This document shows, piece after piece, positions 1-8,661 of a stretch of 33,965 nucleotides of DNA (its first letter is position 1; the number at the start of each line of letters is the position of its first letter). The DNA comes from Pseudorhodobacter antarcticus (GTDB lineage: Bacteria; Pseudomonadota; Alphaproteobacteria; Rhodobacterales; Rhodobacteraceae). Below the pieces are notes generated by a model. That model searched no databases. It saw nothing but the letters and a program-made list of their open reading frames with translations, and was not told the DNA's origin. The stretch spans positions 1 to 33,965 of the forward strand of contig NZ_FOCO01000035.1 of NCBI RefSeq assembly GCF_900110135.1, in the 5' to 3' direction. Made by a program: the position numbers and the translations under genes.

Positions 1-350
1 GGGTTGTTATGGACAAAAGCGGTGCCAATCTGGCGGGCCTACAGAGTGTGAACGTGATCTTGAAATTCACCGGGACGGGGCGCTTGGTCAAAATCCGACA
101 GGTCAAGTATCTCAACAACATTCTGGAACAAAACCATCGTTTCATAAGGCGGATCACCGCACCGATGATGGGTTTCAAGGCTTTCCACTCGGCCGCAGCG
201 ACTCTTGCCGGGATAGAGGACGCGCATATGATACGTAAGGGCCAGATCTCAGCAAATGGCTCCACCGCCTTCCAGACCTTTGCTGGGCTCGCGGCATAAT
301 TATGTCCTGTAAATGGGCATCCTCAAACAACGACAAAGTTTGCGACACAA
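1..350 (+). mobile_element. 3' part of an IS6-family insertion sequence
   Basis: The window opens inside an IS6-family element. The transposase C-terminus ends at 299. About 45 bases further on, TTTGCGACA (341-349 region) resembles the inner part of an IS6-type terminal inverted repeat. The last bases expected at an IS6 tip (complement of GGCAC) are not present: the sequence goes on as CAACTCAC. The tip may be lost, or this may be a different IS6 subgroup. The exact right boundary is therefore uncertain by about 10 bases. A second IS6-like left end lies at 33868 in the same orientation. Confidence 0.7.
3..299 (+). CDS. IS6-family transposase, C-terminal part (cut by window edge)
   Basis: This is the C-terminal 98 residues of a DDE transposase that would catalyse replicative cointegrate formation of its IS6 element. 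The frame is open to the window edge, so the N-terminus lies outside. Visible hallmarks are DKSGAN, with the second catalytic Asp, and then the RQVKYLNN block. The stretch NILEQNHRFIRRI follows, whose Glu is the third catalytic residue, then GFKAFHSAAATLAGIE and HMIRKGQ. These blocks and the spacing match alphaproteobacterial IS6 transposases, and the end at LAA is normal. This part shows no frameshift, so the copy could be active if the rest is intact. Confidence 0.88.
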   Translation, partial: VVMDKSGANLAGLQSVNVILKFTGTGRLVKIRQVKYLNNILEQNHRFIRRITAPMMGFKAFHSAAATLAGIEDAHMIRKGQISANGSTAFQTFAGLAA

Positions 351-405
351 CTCACAATACTTCGCGTATAAGGCGGCGCTGCACCGCTTTGCGGCCCAGT
401 CTGGT

Positions 406-3400
406 TCAGCGCAGCAACCGCTTGATAAATGGCACTTGCGCCCAAGGCAGCGACACCCCCGCCGCATACAAAACACTGCGCCCTTCCGATGTCAGGGCAA
501 CATATTTGCGGTACTCCTCGGCGTCGTTAAAATGCTGGCCCCGCGCCACCTCGGCCACGGCCTTGCGCCTGAAATCGGCGTTGTATTTGAAATGCCCAAA
601 CACCAATTCGCGCGCGGCCACCGTGGCCCCGCCCACATAATGCAACCCCGCCGACAACCGCAAACTGGGCTGATACCGCAGCAATGCCAGCTTTTGCGCT
701 ACAAACAACTGGCGGCGCGATCCGGGGATCAAGCGGTGGCGCAGCGCCGATGTCCAACTTGACGCATCCGAAAACGGCCCCTTGGACAACATATCGGTGA
801 TAAACGGCGTGGAATCGGCAAACCCCGCCTCGCCAAACGGGTCGCCACTGGCAAAGGTCGCCGTTTCCAATGGGCCTTGCGGATACATGTCCAGCATGAA
901 AACCCGCACCGCATCTGCACCAACAAAATCAGCCTCCGCCAGCAAATCCGGCAGCGATTGCGTGGGCGTGGTTTGCCACACCAGCAATTCATCGGCATCC
1001 GCCATCAACGACCATTTGCCAACCCGGAACGCGGCGATCATCGCTTGCTGCCACGCCACCCCGTAATGGGATTTGCTGTAATCGGTATCGACGGAAAACA
1101 GCGCCACATCGGGCTGTTCGGCCAAATATTCCAACGTCCCATCGTCTGAACAATTGTCGGCAATCAAAAACGCGGTCACGCCCAGCTTGCGGTAATGCGC
1201 CAGAAAATGCGGCAGCATAAACATCTCATTGCGCATACAGGCCACCACGGCCACATCCGCCGCCCGCGCCGCCAACAGACTGGCCTCGCTGCTAATCAAC
1301 TCTAGCGCGTTGGTTTCATACCCCAATTGCACATCTTGGTAACTGGGCCAAATTTTGCGCGGCCATAACCCCGGCGCGTCCAGCCGGGCCATCGCCTCCG
1401 GTTGCCCCAAATGGGTGTCCATATGCACCTGCACAATCGGCGCTGTCTGGCTGGGGTAAAAGCTGTTGCGCCACAAGGCCACGGGGATAGCCGCCCCATG
1501 CGTGCGGCGGCGGATGCTGACGTAATAATCTTCCTCCACCACCTGCACGCCGCGCATGGCCAGCAGGTCGCCCAGCATCTTGTCCTCCATAAACGAAGCG
1601 GCGATCAACTGCCGCCCCTCGGGGCTGTCCGCCGCCGCAATCGCTTGGCCCATCGCATAGCGGCTTAGGGCATATCCAGACCCCCCATCGGCATAGATTG
1701 ACGGTTCCAAACTCTTGTCCAAATCCCGCTTGCCCCGCGCAGACGCCGATTTTTCTCGGTGCCACACGCGGTCCATCTGCCCAAGGCGGCGGTCCAGCAT
1801 GCGGCCATAATAATCAAACTTGCGGTAACTCAGATTGCCAAAAAACAACGGCGCGTTGACAAAACAATCGTCGTCCATCTTCAGCATATGCGCAAACCCG
1901 GTCTGCGCATGCGCCCAACGGATTGCGGCCAGGGTCTTTTGCGGCAACCCTTCATAAGTGTCGGGCGCGTCCAACGTCAAAACATCGCCGTCCAGCGTGG
2001 CCGCACCCGCAGGCCCATCCCCTATCACAAACACATAAGGGATGCCCATCGCGCGCAACTGCGCCAACCACCCGCAGCGCAGCGCAGGCACCCGGCTGTT
2101 CAAATAGGGCTTGCACGAAAACACCATGACAATCGTATCAAACAAAGGCGATGGGGTGGGCAAATCGGGCGATGATGCCCTTGCACCCATCGGCTGCGCC
2201 AGTGTCAAATCCACGCCGCGCAAGGCAGGTATTTGCGCAATTTGGCGCTGCCTTGGCGCATCAAACCGCGCCAGTCGCTGCAAAAACCAATCGCGCAACA
2301 GCGGCTGTGCTGCCCCATCCGGCAAGCCCCGCAACAACGCGTGGCACAGGCCAAACCCAATAAACTGGCTTTCTGCATGGGCCAAGGCGTCACACAAGGC
2401 CAAAAAATCGGCAATCGCTGCCGGGGTGGCCCCATCGGTGCGGTCCAACAGCGTGGTCACTGCACGGCTTGCGGCGGCTTGCACATGCAACAGCGGCGCT
2501 TTGTTCAGATATTGGTAAAACGACGGCATTCCCCGCGCCACAAACTCTGACAACCCCGCACCCGCCGCCCCGCAATTGGGGGCCGCCATATGCCGCAGCG
2601 CCGCCTCGGCGGGGGCATGGCCCACGCTCAACACCTGCTGCGCACTCAACAAACCTGAAGGGGGCAGGGCCACCCGCGCCGGGCCCAGCAATTCGCGCGC
2701 AAATTGCACAATATTCACGCAGCCCAAATCACGCAGCACGCGGATGCCAATGTCACGCGCCTGTGGGTCGTCGGTGGCTTGCACCGCGCCAAACGCAGCC
2801 GCCGCGCGCTGCACATCGGGCGGCAAATCGGTCATATGCGGGGCCAGCAAGGCCCAGAACTGCGGCTGCAACCCATAGGCGCGCACGCACATTCCCCCAA
2901 TCGCATCTTGCAAATACACAGGCAAAATCTGGCGATGGGTCAGCAAATGCGCCGCCGTGCGGATCAGTTCCACACAATGCCCCCGCGACCAATAGCTGGA
3001 CGCACCCGCAATCACAAAATCGCAAAACGCATAGACAATCATATCGCGGTGTCGTGGCGGCAGCGCGGCCTGCGTCAAGGTTTGTCGGGCAATCCATGCA
3101 AACGGCGCTGTTGCGATCAAATCTTGTGTGCTGTCGTTTTTCATGGCGTCCACCAGCGTCCACAGCTGCGGTTCCAGCGCCTCAAACTGGTGTTGCACAA
3201 ACAAAAACGGCACATAGCGCGATATGGGCCAAACCCACGGCGACGGTGAAAACGGCAACATCCCCCGCGCCTCTGCCAGTGCTGCAAACCTAGCAAAGTC
3301 TTGGTCTTGGCTGCAAAAATGCTCCGTCAGGGCCAAAAACACATCGCTTTGTGCCGCTGCAGATATCGGGATTTGCGCAAACACATCCAAAGGCGGCGTT

Positions 3401-6216
3401 GGGGCAACGCCCATCTGGCTTTGCACCAGCCGCGCCAGCACCATGTCAATTTCGGCGTCATTCGGGTTTTGGGGCTTGGGGGCGCCAAGTGCCGCGACCT
3501 CCGGGGCCGCATCGCCAGCTTCGGGCGGCTGCAAAAACTGCGCCAAATCATAAAACCGCGCCAAATCCACCGCCGCCGCCACCGCGCGCGGCGACACCCG
3601 CGCCAACAACCCACCATAGCGCAGATGTTCCAGCACCGTCATCGCAAGGCCGCTGTCATCGCGCAACGGCACGGCGTCCAACAGCGCCGATATCCGCCCC
3701 GCCATATCGTCCCGCGTCAGCGTCAAACGGCTGGCGACGCCCCCGTTTTGCAGCGTCAAAACCAGCGGCGCATCACCCCCCACATCTTGCCAAACCCGGC
3801 CGGGCAGGGCGGCCATCACCCCCGCAGCCCCGCCGCCAAATCCACTGGCGGGCAACAGGTCCAGCGCGCTATCGCCCACCAACAATGCCTCGCCACCCGC
3901 CGCGCGCAGCACAAACCGCGGGTCCAGCACCAGCGCGGCTTGCGGCATCTGCGGGATCACCTCCAGCGTTTGCAACGGCGTTTCAGCATCCATCACCCGG
4001 ATTTGGTCAAAATCCCTGTACCCGCCCCGATGTTTCACACTGCGCGGGGTCAGATCGAATATCACCACCCCGTCCAGCAGCACCCGCGCCCCCGGCGGCG
4101 CAAATTCCACCGTCATCACCGCGCCACTGGCCACCAGCGGCACCGCCAACACGCGTTCGGCCCGCCATTGCCCGCTGGGCTGTTGGTCGTTGCACACCAC
4201 CACGCCTTCGTCCAAGCGGATGGAAATATGCAACAACACATGCCCATCCAGCGCCGCGCGAAAGTTCAGATTGATATTGGGCGCTTGGGCAAAATTCACC
4301 CGAAACCGGAATATCCCGCGGCGACCCAACGGAAAATAAACCACGTTTTTAACCACATACGCCGCGTGTTCTGGCGCAGGCGCGCGCAAGTGCAGCTTTT
4401 CCAACACAACCGAAACCGGGTCCAAAACCTGGGCCAACCGTGGCCCCACCGCCGGGTCCAGCCCCGCAATCCGCGCGACCTTATACCCTGCCACCACCGC
4501 CCCAACGGCGGCAAACGCCAAAAACCCCAAACGCGCAAAACGGCCCGGCGCGGCTGCAAAATACACCTGCTCCGCCAACGCGCGCGCATACAACCGCCGC
4601 CCCCAGCCGCGCGGCAACCGCCTCCCCACCGCCGCAGGCACCCGCGCCAAACCCGCCCGATGCCGCGCCAAAAAGCGCAGGCCCGACAGCGGCACCCGCC
4701 GCGCGGGCGTCGTCATATCCACCTCCACCCCCGGCCCGCCAAAATAGGTGACGCGGCCCGCCAACAGCGCCGCTACCAGCGCCGCAACCGCGTCAGTTTC
4801 CGCCCCAAACCGCAAACCCGTCTCGCGCAAAAACGCCCGCGAAAACAGCTTTGCCGACAGATCGGGTGCCAGCGTCAGCGCCAATTCCGGCGTCATGGCA
4901 AGCGGCCCCTTTGGCGGCGTTCCGCCCGGCAACAGCCGCATATCCATGAACCCGTTGTGATAATCTTGCGCCGGAACGTGCCCCGGCGCAAACAACCGCC
5001 GCATCCCAAACAGGCCCAGATCGGATGCATCGCGCAGCATCGCCTCCACCGCGTCCAGCACGGCCCACGGCAGCGGACAATCGCCCGCGTCCAGCACCAT
5101 CACAAACCGCCCCGATGCCGCGTCCACCCCAAGGTTGCGGTCCAAAACCACAATCACCTCATGCCCCGGCAAATGCCCCGCATCCAACGCGCGGCGCGTC
5201 ACAGCCACCAATTCCGGCGGCCCCACCACAACCACGCTCACCACCACATCGCCCGCCATTTCAATCGCCCAGGCCCGCCCAATACCCGCGTCCCAATCGA
5301 CGGTATAGACCAACCCGCGTTCCGCCAAATACGCCGCACTCGCCTGCGCAAACCGCGCCCGCCGCGCCGGGTCGCGCAGCGCCGTGCTGCGTTCAAACAC
5401 CAAACGGCTGGCGATTTGCGCAAACCCAACCGCCGCCTCCGTGCGCGCCACTGGCCCCGCATCCATAAGCGCGCGCATCCGGTCCAACACGCCAAACTGC
5501 TCAAACACCCGGTCACTGTCGCTGCCCGTGATCTGCCCCGCACGCCCCCGCGTTTGCACATACAGCGCTTGGGGCAAATGCAGCAAATGGTCCGTCCGGT
5601 TCGCCGCCGCCAGGAAAAACCCGTGATCTTCAAACCACGTCCCCGCCTCAAATCGCAACCCGTCAATCAAACTGGCGCGGTACAGCTTGTTCCATGCCGA
5701 TGGAAAATGCCGGATCACATCGGGCCACGCGTCAAACGCAAAGCGTTGCGGCAACCGCATTAAATCCAAATCGCTGGCCCCGTGAATGGCCGAATGGGCA
5801 GGCCCCGCACCGTCCGGCCCCACCGATTGCACACCACAAGCGACCCAATCGGCGCCCGTCTCCCCCAGCGCGGTCCACAGCGCCCACAAATAATCCGGCA
5901 TCACTTGGTCGTCACTGTCCACAAAGGCGATAAACCCGCCCCGCGCCGCATCCAACCCCGTGTTGCGCGCCCCAGACAGGCCTTGATTTTCTTGCGATAT
6001 CAGCCGGAACCGCGCATCCCCCGCGCAGGCCGCCAGCGCCTCGGCACCGCTGCCATCGGTGGACCCGTCATCCACCAAAATCACTTCAAAATCGACCAAC
6101 CGCTGCGCGCGCAAACTGTTCACACACCCCGTGACATAGCCCGCGACATTGTAAATCGGCACAATAACCGAAATTAGCGGGGCCACTGGGGGCAGGGGGG
6201 CTGTCATGGCAAACAT
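406..6216 (-). CDS. Giant multidomain glycosyltransferase (GT2, galectin-like, GT31-like, Glyco_tranf_2_4)
   Basis: This 1936-residue protein very probably builds a surface polysaccharide. Residues about 14-250 are a GT2 domain (SVIVPIYNVAGYV, VDDGSTDGSG, FVDSDD). Residues about 320-520 look like a second, degenerate GT-A fold. A hydrophobic stretch lies near 575-595. Residues about 630-730 resemble a galectin-type carbohydrate-binding domain (HISIR, VVVCND, WRAER, LLDGVVIF). Residues about 780-1350 are mostly helical and unrecognised. Residues about 1355-1560 look like a GT31-type transferase (LPQKTLAAIRW, KMDDDCFVN near 1443, YADGGSGYALS, FMEDKMLGD). Residues about 1650-1800 match the Glyco_tranf_2_4 type (CMRNEMFMLPHFLAHY, DNCSDDGT, MADADE). 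The start could be Met1 or Met4. It is transcribed divergently from manC. Family assignments come from motif reading only; donor and acceptor sugars are unknown. Confidence 0.85.
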   Translation of the reverse strand: MFAMTAPLPPVAPLISVIVPIYNVAGYVTGCVNSLRAQRLVDFEVILVDDGSTDGSGAEALAACAGDARFRLISQENQGLSGARNTGLDAARGGFIAFVDSDDQVMPDYLWALWTALGETGADWVACGVQSVGPDGAGPAHSAIHGASDLDLMRLPQRFAFDAWPDVIRHFPSAWNKLYRASLIDGLRFEAGTWFEDHGFFLAAANRTDHLLHLPQALYVQTRGRAGQITGSDSDRVFEQFGVLDRMRALMDAGPVARTEAAVGFAQIASRLVFERSTALRDPARRARFAQASAAYLAERGLVYTVDWDAGIGRAWAIEMAGDVVVSVVVVGPPELVAVTRRALDAGHLPGHEVIVVLDRNLGVDAASGRFVMVLDAGDCPLPWAVLDAVEAMLRDASDLGLFGMRRLFAPGHVPAQDYHNGFMDMRLLPGGTPPKGPLAMTPELALTLAPDLSAKLFSRAFLRETGLRFGAETDAVAALVAALLAGRVTYFGGPGVEVDMTTPARRVPLSGLRFLARHRAGLARVPAAVGRRLPRGWGRRLYARALAEQVYFAAAPGRFARLGFLAFAAVGAVVAGYKVARIAGLDPAVGPRLAQVLDPVSVVLEKLHLRAPAPEHAAYVVKNVVYFPLGRRGIFRFRVNFAQAPNINLNFRAALDGHVLLHISIRLDEGVVVCNDQQPSGQWRAERVLAVPLVASGAVMTVEFAPPGARVLLDGVVIFDLTPRSVKHRGGYRDFDQIRVMDAETPLQTLEVIPQMPQAALVLDPRFVLRAAGGEALLVGDSALDLLPASGFGGGAAGVMAALPGRVWQDVGGDAPLVLTLQNGGVASRLTLTRDDMAGRISALLDAVPLRDDSGLAMTVLEHLRYGGLLARVSPRAVAAAVDLARFYDLAQFLQPPEAGDAAPEVAALGAPKPQNPNDAEIDMVLARLVQSQMGVAPTPPLDVFAQIPISAAAQSDVFLALTEHFCSQDQDFARFAALAEARGMLPFSPSPWVWPISRYVPFLFVQHQFEALEPQLWTLVDAMKNDSTQDLIATAPFAWIARQTLTQAALPPRHRDMIVYAFCDFVIAGASSYWSRGHCVELIRTAAHLLTHRQILPVYLQDAIGGMCVRAYGLQPQFWALLAPHMTDLPPDVQRAAAAFGAVQATDDPQARDIGIRVLRDLGCVNIVQFARELLGPARVALPPSGLLSAQQVLSVGHAPAEAALRHMAAPNCGAAGAGLSEFVARGMPSFYQYLNKAPLLHVQAAASRAVTTLLDRTDGATPAAIADFLALCDALAHAESQFIGFGLCHALLRGLPDGAAQPLLRDWFLQRLARFDAPRQRQIAQIPALRGVDLTLAQPMGARASSPDLPTPSPLFDTIVMVFSCKPYLNSRVPALRCGWLAQLRAMGIPYVFVIGDGPAGAATLDGDVLTLDAPDTYEGLPQKTLAAIRWAHAQTGFAHMLKMDDDCFVNAPLFFGNLSYRKFDYYGRMLDRRLGQMDRVWHREKSASARGKRDLDKSLEPSIYADGGSGYALSRYAMGQAIAAADSPEGRQLIAASFMEDKMLGDLLAMRGVQVVEEDYYVSIRRRTHGAAIPVALWRNSFYPSQTAPIVQVHMDTHLGQPEAMARLDAPGLWPRKIWPSYQDVQLGYETNALELISSEASLLAARAADVAVVACMRNEMFMLPHFLAHYRKLGVTAFLIADNCSDDGTLEYLAEQPDVALFSVDTDYSKSHYGVAWQQAMIAAFRVGKWSLMADADELLVWQTTPTQSLPDLLAEADFVGADAVRVFMLDMYPQGPLETATFASGDPFGEAGFADSTPFITDMLSKGPFSDASSWTSALRHRLIPGSRRQLFVAQKLALLRYQPSLRLSAGLHYVGGATVAARELVFGHFKYNADFRRKAVAEVARGQHFNDAEEYRKYVALTSEGRSVLYAAGVSLPWAQVPFIKRLLR

Positions 6217-6393
6217 CTTTCACTACGGCGCAGCGCACAAAACGCAGGCAGGGCCAATACACAACCTATACGGGAAAGCTCGCCCCAATGACAAGCGCGC
6301 ACCACCGCTGTTCTTTTTCCCCCTTGGCCTTATGAATGTCACAAATTGTAGCCATTACAGGGGCTGCCACGCGCGCTGCAAAAGGATGTAACG
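6217..6393. promoter_or_regulatory. Divergent promoter region between the giant glycosyltransferase and manC
   Basis: This 177-base gap separates two divergent genes, so it must hold promoters for both capsule blocks. It is visibly more AT-rich than the flanking genes (for example around 6310-6355). AAAGGATG at 6381-6388 is a good ribosome-binding site for manC. I see no convincing inverted-repeat operator and do not assign -35/-10 boxes. Confidence 0.4.
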
Positions 6394-7824
6394 ATGACCA
6401 CCACCATTCACCCGCTTATTTTGTGCGGCGGGTCTGGCACCCGGCTTTGGCCCTTGTCGCGCAAAAGCTATCCCAAACAATTCGTCCCACTTGTGGGCGA
6501 TACCACGCTGTTCCAAGCCTCCGCACAGCGCCTGTCTGGCCCCGGCTACGCCGCCCCCATCATCCTGACCAATGCCGATTTCCGCTTTATCGTGACGGAA
6601 CAATTGTCCGAAATCGGCATTGATCCGGGCGCAATTTTGATCGAACCATCGGTGCGCAACACCGCCCCCGCCATTTTGGCCGCCGCCTTGCATTTGCACG
6701 CCACCGACCCCGATGCGCTGGTTCTTGTCGCGCCTTCCGATCATGTTGTGCCCGATGCCACAGCCTTTCGCGCGGCGGTCGCGGCAGGGGCCGTTGCCGC
6801 CACGGCGGGCCAAATTGTCACCTTTGGCATCAAACCCACGCATCCCGAAACCGGATACGGCTATCTTGAACTGACCGCTCCATTGACAGACGACACGCCC
6901 CGCGCGCTCGCTTTGCACCGTTTTGTGGAAAAGCCTGATCTGGCGGCGGCCACCCAAATGCTCGCCTCCGGTCAATATCTTTGGAACGCGGGCATATTCC
7001 TGTTTTCCGTCAAAACCATCCTCGCGGCCTTTGCCACCCATGCCCCCGCCTTGGTCACACACACCACAAACGCCGTCAAAAACGCCAAAATCGACCTTGG
7101 GTTTTTGCGCCTCGACCCCGCCGCGTGGGATAAAAACGATGATATCTCCATCGACTTTGCGGTGATGGAACATGCCAAAAACCTGTCCGTTGTGCCCTTT
7201 GCGGCGGGCTGGTCCGATCTTGGCGGTTGGGATGCGGTCTGGCGCGAATCCGCACAATCAGCGCGTGGTGTCGCCACCTCCGGCCCCGCAACGTCCATCG
7301 ACTGCGACAATTCCCTGCTGCGGTCCGAAGATGACACGCTGGAAATCGTCGGCATCGGCCTGAAAAACATCATCGCGGTTGCGATGAAAGACGCGGTGCT
7401 GATCGCCGATGTCAGCCGCGCCCAAGACGTGAAACTGGCCGTGTCCGCGCTCAAGGCCAAACACGCCAAACAGGCCACCGCTTTCCCAAAGGATCATCGC
7501 CCGTGGGGCTGGTTTGAAAGCCTTGTGATCGACGACCGTTTTCAGGTCAAACGCATCCACGTCCACCCCGGTGCCGCCCTCAGCTTGCAATCGCACCACC
7601 ACCGTTCCGAACATTGGATAGTGGTCAAAGGCACGGCCAAGGTCACGGTGGATGATACCGTCAAACTGATCTTTGAAAACCAATCCGTCTACATCCCGCT
7701 GGGGGCCGTTCACCGCATGGAAAACCCCGGCAAACTGCCGATGGTGTTGATCGAGGTGCAAACAGGCAGCTACTTGGGCGAAGATGACATCATCAGGTAT
7801 GAAGACATCTACGCCCGCGATTAA
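6394..7824 (+). CDS. manC: Mannose-1-phosphate guanylyltransferase / mannose-6-phosphate isomerase
   Basis: This bifunctional cytoplasmic enzyme makes GDP-mannose. The C-terminal isomerase half converts fructose-6-P to mannose-6-P, and the N-terminal half couples mannose-1-P with GTP. The 476-residue length is typical of the AlgA/CpsB/ManC type II family. Residues 12-30 carry the pyrophosphorylase loop GGSGTRLWPLSRKSYPKQF, and VEKP lies near 177. Residues about 380-460 form the cupin with HVHPGAALSLQSHHHRSEHW and IPLGAVHRMENP. The phosphomannomutase step needed between the two reactions is not encoded by a dedicated gene here. The start is supported by AAAGGA eight to twelve bases upstream. 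The stop overlaps the iolB stop on the other strand by TTAA (7821-7824). Confidence 0.95.
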   Translation: MTTTIHPLILCGGSGTRLWPLSRKSYPKQFVPLVGDTTLFQASAQRLSGPGYAAPIILTNADFRFIVTEQLSEIGIDPGAILIEPSVRNTAPAILAAALHLHATDPDALVLVAPSDHVVPDATAFRAAVAAGAVAATAGQIVTFGIKPTHPETGYGYLELTAPLTDDTPRALALHRFVEKPDLAAATQMLASGQYLWNAGIFLFSVKTILAAFATHAPALVTHTTNAVKNAKIDLGFLRLDPAAWDKNDDISIDFAVMEHAKNLSVVPFAAGWSDLGGWDAVWRESAQSARGVATSGPATSIDCDNSLLRSEDDTLEIVGIGLKNIIAVAMKDAVLIADVSRAQDVKLAVSALKAKHAKQATAFPKDHRPWGWFESLVIDDRFQVKRIHVHPGAALSLQSHHHRSEHWIVVKGTAKVTVDDTVKLIFENQSVYIPLGAVHRMENPGKLPMVLIEVQTGSYLGEDDIIRYEDIYARD

Positions 7825-8645
7825 GCATCGCGCTGCGCAATCCAGTCAAAATCGGGATGGTTTTGAAACCGCCAATTGCGGCGCGGCCCGGCCATGACGT
7901 TCAGGTAATACAAATCATGCGCATAAGGCGCACCAACAGGGTGATGCCCTTTTGGCACCAAAACCACATCGCCATCCGAAAATGAAATCGTCGCGTCCAA
8001 ACTGCCGTCTTCCGTGAACACCCGCTGCACGCCAAACCCGGTGGCGGGGTTCAAACGGTGGTAATACGTCTCTTCCAAATACGTCATGCGCGGAAAATCA
8101 TCCGCGTCATGGCGGTGCGGCGGATAGCTGGACCAATGGCCTGCCGGCGTGAACACCTCTGTCACCAACAGGCTGTCGGCCACATCGCGTTCCTCCATCG
8201 CAATCGCGTTGATGTGGCGGGTGTTGGTGCCGCGACCCCGTGTGACCTGCGGCACACCCACGGGCCCAATCACTTGTGCTGCGTGCCCGCCATGCCCGGG
8301 GGCCGAACACACCGCCAACACGCAATCGGTCGTGGCCACGGCCCGCCATTCGGCCCCGTTTGGCACATACACACAATGCGGCGGCGTCGCCTCAAACACC
8401 GACAGGCGGTCGCCCAAAACGCCAAAATCGCACCCGGCCCCGGTTACATGCGCATGCCCTTCGACCAACACCAAAATCACCTCACGCGCGCCCGTCGCCT
8501 CACCCGCCACCTCGCCCGCGCGCAAATGATACAGGCCAAACCCCACATAACCCCAATCCGGCGCACTGGCCCCCCGCGCCGATGCCACCGTAATGTCATG
8601 CACATGGCCCTGCGTCCCAACTGGTTTGCGCAACAAATCCGTCAT
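7821..8645 (-). CDS. iolB: 5-deoxy-glucuronate isomerase (IolB)
   Basis: IolB converts 5-deoxy-glucuronate to 2-deoxy-5-keto-gluconate in myo-inositol catabolism. The 274-residue length fits the family (about 270). The C-terminal cupin carries the metal-binding PPHRHD near residue 175, then TYLEETYYHRLNP, GFGVQRVFTEDGSLD, DGDVVLVPKGHHPV and DLYYLNVMAGP, which are strong IolB signatures. No other iol gene is visible. Instead it starts 16 bases after the kpsM stop on the same strand, so the two are probably co-transcribed, and it converges on manC with a 4-base overlap. Either an inositol gene was moved here or the enzyme acts on a capsule-related uronic or keto sugar; the second idea is inference. 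Confidence 0.9.
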   Translation of the reverse strand: MTDLLRKPVGTQGHVHDITVASARGASAPDWGYVGFGLYHLRAGEVAGEATGAREVILVLVEGHAHVTGAGCDFGVLGDRLSVFEATPPHCVYVPNGAEWRAVATTDCVLAVCSAPGHGGHAAQVIGPVGVPQVTRGRGTNTRHINAIAMEERDVADSLLVTEVFTPAGHWSSYPPHRHDADDFPRMTYLEETYYHRLNPATGFGVQRVFTEDGSLDATISFSDGDVVLVPKGHHPVGAPYAHDLYYLNVMAGPRRNWRFQNHPDFDWIAQRDA

Positions 8646-8661
8646 ATCCCGCCCCCCGCCC

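Noticed and set aside
39-227. A 62-codon minus-strand frame in the IS6 part
   Set aside because: It is the antisense of the transposase C-terminus; the plus strand carries the catalytic motifs.
3301-5763. An 820-codon open reading frame on the plus strand inside the giant glycosyltransferase
   Set aside because: Its product is a Pro/Arg/His/Gln-rich string typical of the antisense of a GC-rich gene. The minus strand carries clear enzyme motifs throughout.
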